A DNA stretch of 64,000 bases from Ceratodon purpureus (taxonomy: Eukaryota; Streptophyta; Bryopsida; Pseudoditrichales; Ditrichaceae), in the NCBI GenBank assembly GCA_014871385.1, contig CM026423.1, forward strand, positions 359,475 to 423,474, given 5' to 3'. The notes beneath the pieces are model-generated. The model did not search any database and was not told the origin of the DNA. It saw nothing but the letters and a program-made list of their open reading frames with translations. Both the position numbers and the translations under genes were made by a program. Shown piece after piece: positions 46,001 through 56,500 of this stretch (position 1 is the first letter of the stretch; every line of letters starts with the position of its first letter).

Positions 46001-49000
46001 TAATGCCTTGTTTGTATTGTAGGGTGGATTTGCGAAAGGAGTGGCGGTTCAATTGTTGAGCAAACCTCGTGACGACCCCGAGTCCGAAGTTGTTGGAGCA
46101 GGAGTGTTGCATGGACTGCCTGGAGAGTCTATACATTGCATGACCATAGAAGATGATGAGTTCTCCGTCCAGGTGCAGTCCAGCCTCAAAGACGACCACG
46201 AGCTTCAGTGTCCTGTGGAGGATGAAAACGTCCTCTCTATGAATCAAGCCATAGGCTGGTTCATTCGCTGGCCTGCGACAGACATGAGACTCCTGGACGC
46301 CCCAATTGAAGAACCATCGAAGGCAGTGGGAGGCGCTGGTGACGCCACTACGGTCGCTCCTGACTCCAACGCCACCAATGCAGCATCACATGGGAGAGCA
46401 ACAACACGAGCTGGTGCAAAGAAACTCAAGTCTCCAGTGAAGGAATCGGCCAAGTCTCCTCCACAGAATCAGAAGCCGAAGGAGGATACAAGGAAGTTGC
46501 CTAAGAAAGTTGCATTTAACAACAAACAACAGGTCAGTTTTCACACTCCCTCACCTTGATGCACAAGTAATGTTTGACGCGGTTTAACGTGGTTTAACGT
46601 GTATGTCACCCTTGGATAACATGTGCGTTAAACTGCGTTAAACAGCGTTACTTTAGACAGTGTTCTCCTTTAGTGCAGTATGGGTTTTGATGCAAGCGTA
46701 GGGGCGGTGTTTTCCAATACGCAGGAGCGCTTCATTCGTCTACGGTCTCGGGCACCCGAATCACGAACTGAGCAGAAATGTAGATCCCATTTGAAGGCAT
46801 TGGTCGAGGCCATTTCTTTCCTCTACCCTGATGATGACGCAGTTGTGTATACAGGAAGAAGGTGGGGGTTCGGTGAAGTTGACGGGACAGAAAGCAGCAC
46901 TGCCGGTGAAATGCTTTAAACGGGTATGCGCTCAATGATCCTTTTCCATTACATGGATTGTTTGGTTGATATGTTGCAGTGACCTCACCGTTCCCTTGAT
47001 TATGTTCGCCACGCAGATCAAGAAGAACTGAGCATGACTCTCCGGATGTACGCTCGATTTGCTTTGTTTACATGTCAACCGCATCTCGAGGAGGTGGATC
47101 CATTGATTTTGGTAGAAAGCTGTACGCATCTACGTTCAGCAGGTAGCCTTTAGGTTCTGGTGTATTTGACATTGCTCTTCACTGTATCCGTATTGTTTTA
47201 AATGCAATCCAGATTTTTTCATATTGTAGCACACTTCTTTGTGCGCATAGTGAAGTGCACATTCTTACACCCATGCTCCGTTTACTGCTGTTTATATGCA
47301 TATTTGTAGATGTGATATGCACGTTTTTAACGACGTTATAACGTGTTTCATTTTGTGTTACAAAGCGTTTAACCGTATGTTACATAGCGTGGAATTGTGT
47401 GTTACAGCGCGTTTCATTTGTGTGTTACAGAGCGTTGAGCTGTATGTTACAGCATATTTAATTGTGTTTTAATTGACGCTTCGTTTGCGTTTTGAATGAC
47501 GTTCTCTTGCGTTACAGAACGTTATCGCTCACGTTTAATAGTGTTTGTATGTGTCACAATGATCATGAGCAATGCGTCTGGATAAACATTAAATCGCGTT
47601 TCAGTGAACATGCGAATTCCACTTTGATGTCACAAACAGTTGACACCGCGAACGTCAACTTCCGTCTACGTGCGTTTTTTAAAACGCATTCAAATACGTG
47701 AAACATGCGTTTATTAGCGTCAAAACACGTTATAATGAACGTCTACACTACGTTTACGTAAACACACAAAAACCGTCAACATAAACCGTTTCTGTAAACA
47801 TACAAAATCCGACACCGTAAACGCATCCGGGAATATTCTACGATCCGTGATCATGACACGTGTCACCATCTCAGCCGTTGAAATCAAGTGCCACGTCAAC
47901 TGCCACGCAATATCTGACGTGGAATGGACAATGGAGGGAAATATCCACGTAAACTCCAACGTGGAATGAAAAACAGCGGGAAATGCTCACGTGGCAAAAA
48001 GTAACTCCCTCAATTTACTGACCCCAGGTAACTTCTGGCAATTCCGAGTAACGTGGTTTAACAGAGATGACGTGCGCACGTTAAAACGTTTTAACGTATT
48101 ATGACGCGTCGCGTCATAATCAAAAGACCTATGTGACAGGGCGCGTCACTTTTGATTAGTCAAAAAATCCACGTTAAACCGCGTTAAAAACCGCGTTAAA
48201 CGGCGTCATCTTTGACGCATCTCTGCCATAGTGCATGTACTCCAGATGATAGGAGAGGAGGAGTTAGACGAGGGGCAAGAGGAGGCGTTGGAACAGGATA
48301 GCCTAGAAATTTGGGGCAGGCCTTGGACCTCCTTGGTTAAGTCCAATATGGCAGTGGATGTGCCCACCAACCAGGATAAGAAGTGTCAAGAAGTGGAGAA
48401 CCCGAAGGGCATGGAGCAAAGTAACGAAGGAGATGACTTGGCCCTAGGTGTTGAGAACGAGGCCAAGGAGAAACAGGTGAAGGAGAAACAGGTGAAGGGG
48501 AAGAGAAAGTCCTTAGAAGGGAGGAGGCTTCAGGAGGAGCTGGAAGAGCACGGTGTGATTGGAAGATCAGGAAGCGGAGAACAGGGGCCAGCCCAGAGGA
48601 CGCGGGCCAGTAGGAGATCGAGCGAAGGTGATGATTTCGCAACGAAACGGAAGCCTAAGGGTAAAAGGCAGAAGGACTGTGCGATGGAAAAGGGTGGGCA
48701 GAAGAAATCTAGCAAGAGGAAGTCAAAGGAGACCCCTTCTCTTCGTAACTGCCCCGATGTTGGTAGTCCCGGATGCAGCCCAAGCCCAAGCGGGAAAAAA
48801 CTCAAGCCGGTGAACAGCGTACTGGAGTCCTCTAACTAACTGTTGTAGTAGGCTTGTGTAGGATTGTGTAGATTTCTGTAGGCAGTTAAGTATGGGTGCA
48901 AATTTTTTTATACACTATGCATCGTATCTTCACATATACATACGTGGGCTGCTTTGCGTCTATGGTTTTTTCCTCCATACTTTGGTCTGTCTTCTATTCA

Positions 49001-50625
49001 TTCTAATACTTGGTTTTTTCCTCTACACTCTGACTGTTTTGTATGTATCCCAACACGTGCCAAAAGAACTCAACCAATCCACTAATTCTAAGGGAATAAA
49101 ATCTGCCTTGTCAAAACAGGGTCAAGTACTGGTTGCGGACCTATCACAGGGATTGGAGCAAAAACCAGTGCAACTGATCGGTCCTATTGGAAACCCCATC
49201 CCCCTTCCTGAATTTTACTACACTAAAGAGAGCATGGTGTATGTTGAGGAGCCTAATGGTGGCGATTTGTGGAAACCCGTGGGAGAGACATTCAAAGCCA
49301 AAGAGGGATGTTTAGGATGCGGTTCTGACTGTCTAACTTCCGGAAAATCTGGTTGTACGTGCGCCCTGAAGTCAGGGGAATTTGCATACGACACAGCTGG
49401 CCTCCTTCGGGCTGATGTCCTAAAGAAGTTGGATGACAAGCTAAGTTTGGAATATTGTGACAAAGGTGCCGGTTGTTATTGTTCCAGTCTCCCAAAAGAA
49501 GACAAAGACACTACTAGTGAGGAGGAGACAGTTTGTCCTGGTCACAAAACAAGGACCTTTATTACGGAATGCAACTCCATGTGCGCTTGCCATTCAAAGT
49601 GTGGGAACCGGGTCATTCAACATGGCATGACAACGAAAGTCCAGGTAAGGATGAATGAACTAGATAACAGAGTTACTGTTTCCATTATGAAATTTGCGTT
49701 TTTAAATATAAGGTTTTTAACAATTGCTTTGTCATTGCCAGGTTTTCAATACTACTACACGAGGCTGGGGTGTCCGGACAGTGGAGCACATCCAGGCAGG
49801 TAAGTTTTTGTTTGAGCTTGCGGGGGAGATCGTGACTAATGGTGAACTGATCGAACGGAACCACTTGGTGCACAAGCTTCTTGGGTTTAGGCAAACCTAT
49901 ACGCTTCAGCTGGATGCTTGTTGGCGATCAGAAATAATGGCCACGGACAACAACTCCCTATGTATCGATGCAACTCACTATGGCAATGTTGCCAGATTTC
50001 TAAACCACAGGCATGGACCGTCCTAGCTCACTATGTGAATCGTACAATGGAATTCAGTGCTTAGTGTCAAATAGTCCTAATTATTCTTAAAAATTGTTAC
50101 TTTGGTGGTTTCAGGTGCGAGGGAGCCAATGTCATCGACATGCCTGCTCGACTCCACTCAGATGAAGACCGTATCTACCACGTCGCATTCTTTGCCAGAC
50201 GTGACATCTACCCTGGAGAGGAGTTGACTTGGGTAAGCAATACTACTGAATATGAGGCCCTATCCCTACGTCGTCCAGCCTAGTTTCTATTTTTATGTAA
50301 ATTCTAAACTGAATTCTCAGGACCGTAACGACCGTTACTAACCCACGGTTGTCATGTGTCACAGGACTACGGCGAAGACTTTAAGTCTGATGACCGGGAT
50401 ATACCCAGCTTCAGATGTCAATGCGGAAGTAGCAAGTGCCGAGACAAGCAGAGGAAGATAAAACTGAAGTCAGTACGGGAGAAGACAGCGACACCGATGG
50501 CGGAGAAGCCAAGGCAACCGATGGAGGAGAAGCCGATCAGGTCGATCAGCAAAAGCAAAATGAAGAAGAAGCATCACAATCCCTGCAAGTGGACAGTCAG
50601 GAGCCGCAAGAAAACAGTGCCATAA
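31021..50625 (+). CDS. SUVR-type histone H3K9 methyltransferase with RING-like N-terminus, split by a CACTA element
   Basis: Exons: 31021-31740, 32118-32991, 33699-34061, 34209-34624 continuing at 48237-48809, 49120-49644, 49742-50010, 50115-50232, 50365-50625. All joins keep phase. Order: basic N-terminus; coiled coil; RING-H2-like finger (about 32,698-32,830); acidic and Lys-rich linkers; pre-SET (CLGCGSDCLTSGKSGCTC, then ECNSMCACHSKCGNRVIQHG); SET with RGWGVRT, GEIVTNGE, NVARFLNH plus RC across an intron, and ELTW|DYG; post-SET CQCGSSKC. The Zn-binding and catalytic residues look intact, and pre-SET and SET closely resemble plant SUVR1/2/4. An in-frame TAG at 33,836 separates the RING part from the rest, so two genes or a broken gene are possible. 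It lies inside element B as probable cargo. Confidence 0.8.
33100..33690 (+). repeat. AGTACT-rich intron of the SET gene
   Basis: The intron 32,992-33,698 contains well over a dozen gtact or agtact words (for example tagtacttg, gagtacttc, aaagtacta), far above their density in nearby exons. They match the motifs at the ends of element B. Confidence 0.6.
33836..33838 (+). other. In-frame TAG within the SET gene model
   Basis: With the exon 2 donor ACACAG|GTCAGT (phase 1) and the acceptor gatgacag at 33,698, the frame meets TAG here. The same frame then stays open through an ATG at 33,851 to the next donor at 34,061. Only 15 bases could be removed by a local GT-AG pair, too short for a plant intron. 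Confidence 0.6.
34640..35640. repeat. Left subterminal repeat region of the CACTA element
   Basis: Motifs gacgtggaatg, gcgtttcttataac and tgtgttaaaaaaaacgt recur several times each at about 35,000, 35,170, 35,360 and 35,480, in clusters about 180 bases apart. Such arrays bind the TNPA-type protein in En/Spm. Confidence 0.8.
35652..40043 (-). CDS. TNP2: CACTA transposase, TNP2 type
   Basis: Four exons join in frame: 40043-38331, 38038-37691, 37419-36866, 36522-35652, about 1,160 residues. The first has an N-terminal zinc-binding region (CPCTYCHGGRR), a CPSGCVLFRGEHSDLESCPS finger and the Transposase_21 core. Within the core are WPVLLVIYNLPPWLVTKRFF, LLWTISDYPAYGLISG and GYKACTVCG, all diagnostic for plant TNP2. 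Exon 2 continues with IRHTLDVMHCEKNLCENIV and LKSHDFHILMQQ. Exon 3 is the DUF4218 region (GPVHTRWMYPMERYMKTLK). Exon 4 is a DUF4216-like region (VEEILELEY ... HQVFFMADQGPWKVV) and an acidic tail. No frameshift or stop was found, so it may be active. It catalyses excision and integration of the CACTA element. Confidence 0.93.
40060..41009. promoter_or_regulatory. Divergent promoter region of the CACTA element
   Basis: The TNP2 and TNP1-like genes start on opposite sides of this interval. It contains clusters of gcgtttc(a/t)aatgacgtt-type repeats at 40,090-40,250 and 40,765-40,880, the same word family as in the terminal regions. Confidence 0.5.
41010..46559 (+). CDS. TNP1-like second gene of the CACTA element
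   Basis: Exons I can place: about 41010-41334, 41460-41772, 43796-44547, about 44838-45587 and 46023-46532 or on to the stop at 46559. Joins 41772/43796 (phase 1) and 45587/46023 (phase 0) are clean. The N-terminus has YEQLRDERITRNRIEVALRL, usual at the start of plant CACTA second genes. The middle (43,796-44,547) has a very acidic run and then a helical region resembling Transposase_24 (PF03004). A Lys/Glu coiled coil follows. The last exon resembles DUF8039 (NQAIGWFIRWP). A TAG at 41,601 lies in frame of the second exon, so the copy may be damaged or the exon drawn wrongly. Its relatives bind subterminal repeats. Confidence 0.7.
42140..43335 (+). repeat. Pyrimidine-rich tandem repeats in a CACTA intron
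   Basis: Two copies of a 125-bp T-rich unit (42,150-42,365) are followed by five copies of a roughly 120-bp unit starting ggctttcatcacttcatctt at about 42,760, 42,881, 42,999, 43,119 and 43,239. The apparent Phe-rich membrane-like proteins are translations of this repeat. Confidence 0.9.
45760..45950 (+). repeat. Tandem 23-bp TTGCGTTT...TGACGTGAC motif array in an intron
   Basis: About seven copies of ttgcgttttaattgacgtga or close variants follow each other in the intron between 45,587 and 46,023. The same word family occurs at 40.1, 40.8, 41.9, 42.5, 43.5 and 47.4 kb. Confidence 0.8.
46560..48225. repeat. Right subterminal region of the CACTA element
   Basis: From about 46,570, words such as gcgtta, acgtgtttca, tgtgttacag and ccacgtcaac recur densely, becoming gttttaacg and gcgttaaac units near the end. 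A 79-codon frame at 46,680-46,919 is probably downstream of the TNP1-like stop. No other gene is supported. Confidence 0.7.
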
Positions 50626-50639
50626 CATTGAGGAACTTT

Positions 50640-51290
50640 TGCGAAGTTTATGGTCAGAACATTGGAGATATTTGTGCATTGTAGAACTTAACTAAAATCA
50701 ACACAAATTTGTAAACAAATCCAGTCAAAGAACTCCAATGCACTTGCGTATCCAAAAAAAACTTGCATTCACAAAAAAAACATCCGCATTCTCTTGAGTC
50801 TAACAAATAAAAACAGTACAACGTAGATGATCAAACTCTTAAGAAGACGTCAACTTTATAATGTCACTTTGGAAGAAGGTTGAAGCACACAAACATGAAA
50901 ACTGAGAAAGCAATGAAGTGATAAGAGGAGTAAAGAAACACGCAGCAGATGCCACTGGGTCAAGGAATGAGGGAGTACTAAGAGATGCGTACCTAGGTTG
51001 TGACACTGTAACGGTTCTCAGGGACTGAATTGAAGATAAAGAAATACCAATGACCAGAAATACAAAGGAGTAGATATGACCTCGCCATATGGACTATATT
51101 TGTTTCCAAACGGCCACATTCTGGCGGCAATGTGATTGCTTGGGATTCCGTCCCGCTCGGACTATTCTCCTAGAAAAGAATCATTTTCCCCCACTCAGAA
51201 ACTTTCCCGCTCTATCTTCTCCCGCCACATGTACTTGTTAAGACCCAGCTCACGATCTGTCCCACCTACCCATTCAGTCCATAAAAAACT
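50640..51290. other. 3' region of the SET gene, no further gene
   Basis: Sequence after the SET-gene stop is AT-rich and holds no frame or RNA gene that I can support. Confidence 0.4.
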
Positions 51291-51299
51291 TTGAGATAT

Positions 51300-52440
51300 T
51301 GAGAAACAAAAAAAATAATAGTAAGGTAATAAAAATACAAAATGAACGTGAACAATAATAAACAATAAGATAGGGAAAATATTGAAAAAAAAAAAGAAAA
51401 AAAGAAATAAATAAATAAATAAATAGTTTGGAAAACATATAATCAACTAAAAGAACAATAAGTAAAAGAAGAAATATGAAGGCTTTGAAAGATTAAATTA
51501 AATGAAATAAGGAAAGGACAAGAAGAACGAAAAAAGGATAATAAAACATTAATAAGCTTGAAAAAAAAATTGTAAAGAAATAAAATAAAAATAATGGATA
51601 AGATTGATAATAATAAATCAAAATAAAAGAAACCCAAGAACAAGAAGGGAGAAGAAGCTTAAAAAAAAATAAAAAAAAAATAAGGAGGATGAAAGGAAGG
51701 GGAATCAAGGGAAAAGTCAAAGTAAACGAAGTATAAAGAAGGTCAAGAAGAATTAAGAAGCTCGAAAAAAAAAATGTAAATAAATAAAATAAAAAGAATG
51801 GATAAGATTGATAAACATAAATCAAAATAAAAGAAACTCAAGAACAAGAAGGGAGAAGAAGCTTAAAAAAAAATAAAAATAAATAAGGAGGATGAAAGGA
51901 AGGGGAATCAAGGGAAAAGTCAAAGTAAACGAAGTATAAAGAAGGTCAAGAAGAATTAAGAAGCTCGAAAAAAAAAATGTAAATAAATAAAATAAAAATA
52001 ATGGATAAGATTGATAATAATAAATCAAAATAAAAGAAACTCAAGAACAAGAAGGGAGAAGAAGCTTAAAAAAAAATTAAAAAAAATAAAGAGGATGAAA
52101 GGAAGGGGAATCAAGGGAAAAGTCAAAGTAAACGAAGTATAAAGAAGGTCAAGAAGAATTAAGAAGCTCGAAAAAAAAATGTAAATAAATAAAATAAAAA
52201 GAATGGATAAGATTGATAATAATAAATCAAAATAAAAGAAACTCAAGAACAAGAAGGGAGAAGAAGCTTAAAAAAAAAATAAAAAAAATAAGGAGGATGA
52301 AAGGAAGGGGAATCAAGGGAAAAGTCAAAGTAAACGAAGTATAAAGAAGGTCAAGAAGAATTAAGAAGCTTGAAAAATAAAATGTAAATAAATAAAATAA
52401 AAAGAATGGATAAAATTGATAAACATAAATCAAAATAAAA
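51300..52440 (+). repeat. Purine-rich tandem repeat, unit about 204 bp, four to five copies
   Basis: The marker gaagggagaagaagcttaaa appears at about 51,646, 51,850, 52,053 and 52,255, giving a period close to 204. The plus strand is nearly all A and G. Minus-strand Phe/Leu-rich frames repeated here are artefacts. Confidence 0.9.
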
Positions 52441-52444
52441 GAAT

Positions 52445-53530
52445 TTTGAAATATTCACGCGTATCCACTAATACTCAAGTATTAACTAAGCGTTTAAGCT
52501 TATTTCATACCTTGAAGTAACTGTATTCCTAGATTATTTCAAATTAAAATCTTTTAAATATTTTAAATAAATGTGAATAACACCTATGCCTATATCCGCT
52601 TTAAAAGAAAAGTGACAAATTATCTTTGAGTTATAAATTAACTTAATCGAAATAATCGTCCAATAAGGTTCTATTTAAGGCCACATACATGCACATCCAT
52701 ATATAGTTCAATATAAAACAGTTATGTTATTTGGTTGTTGTTAATTTATTTGTAATTGCCTTTATCATTTTAAATCGCCGTTTTGCATTCAGATTTTGGT
52801 TAAATCAATTATAAACATGCATTTACCCAAACACTGGGGGAACTTAAGAGAATATCATGACGTGTCTGTTTTTATCATTAAAAATTATAACCCTTTATAA
52901 TTTTTGGTATATGCTTCAGATTCTGTTAAGCGTTTGTCCAGTTGCAGTATCTGCGGAGACCCAAAGTAAGCTGAGTACTAATAGCTGACGAACAGGTGTT
53001 TTCTAAAGCAGTGGTCCCTTCGCAATAGATAAAGCAATTCCATTATCGCTCCAGATCCCTATTTATAGTGAGACTCGATTGCGCCTGTGGACAGTATGTC
53101 TTAAATTTCAGAACGGAATGTTTTTGAGTTAAAATTAGATGGATCACCTTGAGAATTGAAGAGTAATTTCTGTGGAAATTCCTTCCGACCCTAAACTTAA
53201 CCAACGGTTTTTGATTATTTTTAATTGTGAACATCATTCCAGTCCCACCTAGGCGCTCCATCGATATTGCTACATAACTTATATATGTACCCTAAACCTG
53301 TCTGATTTCTAAGGCCATGTTCATGTTCAACTAACACTACGACTGGTGGAAGACTCTACTTTGCTTAATGGCATTGGGATATAATGGTATCAATGGATCT
53401 CCTTGTATATTGATCCAATCAAACAACGTCCTGCATGGGAGATAGATAACAACCAGGTACGTTCTCACACATGACACATAGATTTCACATGAAAGTGACT
53501 AAGTTATAAAAAACAGGTTCAATTGCAATA
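52445..53530. other. Gene-free spacer between the two genes of element B
   Basis: AT-rich sequence with no supportable frame. It separates the 3' ends of the convergent SET and transposase genes, with the purine repeat on its left. Confidence 0.5.
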
Positions 53531-53534
53531 ATTA

Positions 53535-56500
53535 TCACTCATCGTCATTTTCCCACACCTGTGCTAAAGAGTGTCTCACAACATCGACTACTTCTGAGGA
53601 GATCTTATATACTGGATCCCCACCTTTCAGGCAGTAGGGGGCGAGTTTCATTCGGAATTTGCAGGCTATAACCAGGTGCGATGAAACATGAGCTACGACT
53701 GATTTTTCAAGATATGTGTATGTGTATTCACCCCGGCCAGACTTCTTGTAATAAGTGCCTTCTATGACGAAATCCCCTGCTTCAAATTCGGCACCCCAAG
53801 GACACGACAGAGGAGCCTTCAGTTTATACTTTCGTCGTTGGCATTGCAAGATATAAAAATCAACACCCTCTTCGTTTGGTTGTTCAGCTGGAACCACAAA
53901 ATTGTCACCAATGTCAACGACTTCATCTAGCCTCTCTCCTCGGTGTACCTGAATAAATCAGTAGGTGAGCATCCTCATATTATTCTTCATGTGTCCAGCA
54001 AAGTTACGAATCTAAAGAATTTTAAATCGATTTAAAAAAATAACCTTACAACTGTGATGCTATTACACAACAATACCTGCTCGGCTGGGTCGTCATCCAG
54101 GGTCTCCAGCTCCTCTGACGGCGCTTTGGGCTGGATTTGCACTGCCCTCCTCCCTGGAACATGAGCCGTTTGCTCACAATTCTCCCAGTCTTTATGTATG
54201 CACGATGCACAGAAACATGACAGAGGTCTAACCAGCAAACATGTCTTATTGCTGGTAGAATTCCCCATAATGGAATGGAGAGATCTTGAGCCTGCAATAG
54301 TGTGACACGCCATCGATGACTCCCTGCTGATCTCGCTCTCACCTACGTGCCAAAAGGTACGGTGAATATCTCTGCTGCTAGTCCCTGCATACGAAGAAGG
54401 CGCTCTATTAGAGAAGCCCTCCTGTAAGTACTCAACACATTGGAGTGCGTTCTGTAGCTGCCTCTCAGGGTTTCGAATCTGTTCGATACGTAAAGCACGC
54501 TTCACTACGGCCCCTGCACCATCCCATTCACCTACAATTGCAACCAAAAATGTTAACTAAATCCATATTAATAGCATAGCACATCATCCCCATCTCGTAA
54601 TATAGATTCTGCTCCTCTCACAGAAGTACAAAAGTACACTGTCTCCACTCAAGATATACAGAAGTACATACGCTCCAGTAACAAAAGTACAAAAGTACCG
54701 GAGCTTCACTCAAAGAAGTACAAAAGTACAGAATAACAAGTACCTTTCCCATGTCCAGTCGCGAAAAAGTTCCAGATCATCGAGCAGCCTCCTGTGAGAC
54801 TGGGATATCTAGCAACAAAATACATTGCTGTAGCCCCCTTAAACTGACCTGCACAGCCATCAGAGAATACCCAATGCTCCCTTGGTTTTTCCCCGTTAGC
54901 AATCAACCACCTCCAGTGTAGCATAAGACAATGCTGAACGAACAAACTGTCATGTTTCTTGTCATCCGAAATATAGTAGTGTGTATGTTTTCTGGTGATC
55001 AAATCACCACTCACATCACGGACTCTCTGCAAAGTGATATGGACCAACAAGGACACATACTCAGACATATAGTACATGCTCTGAACTTCGTTTTGAATCT
55101 GGAATTCATAGTTCTCTGCAAAATCGATGTGGGAAACTATAACTCCCTCAGGCAAACCTTCCATCATTTCCTTGCACTGCCAATCCTGCCAATTGGCAAT
55201 AAAATTATGCTTGATAAAGGCCTGAACTTTGGGTTTCAGGTAAGTAACAAACTCCAGAGGACTAGTCTCTTCATATACCTCTTGCAACCTTTTCTTCGCC
55301 TTCCCTGTCTCACGGTCAGTGCCAATAGTAACATACGAGAAGTGTTTCCACCTTAGTTTAGGTTCTTCCAGTGAAGACATCTCCTGTGGGCAAAAACCTA
55401 GAGTATCTACGCCACATTCTTCACAATCACCCATTAGACAAGAGAGCTTGTGCCATTCATTGAACTCTGGCTTCTTGCTAAGACAAGCTTCCCACAAATG
55501 AGTGATCCTCTTAAATATTCTGTGATGAGCATCACAGCCTATACCATCACCCGTTGCAGTCTCCACAGAAGCAGAACAAAGGTCACATTTACAAGAGCAA
55601 TCTATTTGTGCATGCAGACCCCTCTTCTCCTCCCGTAGGGTGTTCAACCCTACCCTCATGAGATCCATTTCTACATGGTAGATGCAGCAGCACACATTAC
55701 GGTCCCTAAGTGGTTTCACATACCATGGTTTCAGATTCTCAAATCGCCGTTGCCCGATTTTACACTCTAGATGAGCCTCTTTGAACTGCAAGAAGAATGT
55801 CGTCTACACACCACATACATAAAAAAGTATTATTAGTACTACAGAACCAACAATCTGAACCTACAGGTACATTGAAAACCGAAAGTACATTCACAGAGTA
55901 CCAACAAATACATATTCGGCATTAACATAATACTACAAGTACCTTGTATTATAATAAGTACTAGTTAAGCGTACATACTCAAAACATAAAGTACTTCAGT
56001 ATACAACACCGCCCCCATCGAGTACTACCTATATTATGAAAACTACATGCGGATTGTACCCTAAATCATAATAATACACATTACATAAATCCATTTGTAC
56101 ACAAAGTAATTTCGCAAGTACACTTAATATAAGAACTAGTACATGTGATACTAATAGTACTCTACTGTTTTCATTAAGGAACATACTTTTTGCACCTTGA
56201 AATAAAAAGAGTAAAATAGGGGAGAATTTTCGACACTATTAGTACTTCTTTGCCAGTACGTGAAGTACTAACGGTGTTGAAGTACTTCAAGTAAAAGCAA
56301 CATTGTACAGTGGGATTGCTGTGTACATGCGGCACAAGATGGTTTTCATGCAAAGTATTGAAGACATACCTGCGTGACTGTCAAATAGTGCTTTGGATGT
56401 GTCTCTCCTCCTCTTTTCAGCCCACCGCCCTTGTTCACGACGTCCTTTCTGTTTGGACTTACTCTGGTTTGACTGTGCCACCAAGCTTGAACTGTAGCAA

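Larger units (their letters stand above)
34625..48233. mobile_element. CACTA (En/Spm) transposon, 13,609 bp
   Basis: Both ends read CACTATGGCAGAGATGCGTC and remain identical for 23 bases, with a further shared TGACG two bases on. The flanks carry CAT on each side (34,622-34,624 and 48,234-48,236), the 3-bp duplication typical of CACTA elements. Inside are a TNP2-type transposase gene (minus) and a TNP1-like gene (plus), transcribed divergently. ACGT-containing subterminal repeats line both ends. Identical ends and target duplication point to a recent insertion. Removing the element and one CAT restores an unbroken reading frame in the surrounding SET gene. Confidence 0.95.

Noticed and set aside
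34607..48248. Natural intron around the CACTA element (AAG|GTAGGG to CTCCAG)
   Set aside because: Without the element the intron would be 27 bases, and the sequence is open in frame straight through, so the insertion is in an exon. Splicing out the whole element with these sites remains possible.
51195..52433. Series of Phe/Leu-rich minus-strand proteins
   Set aside because: They repeat with the 204-bp purine-rich DNA unit and are artefacts.
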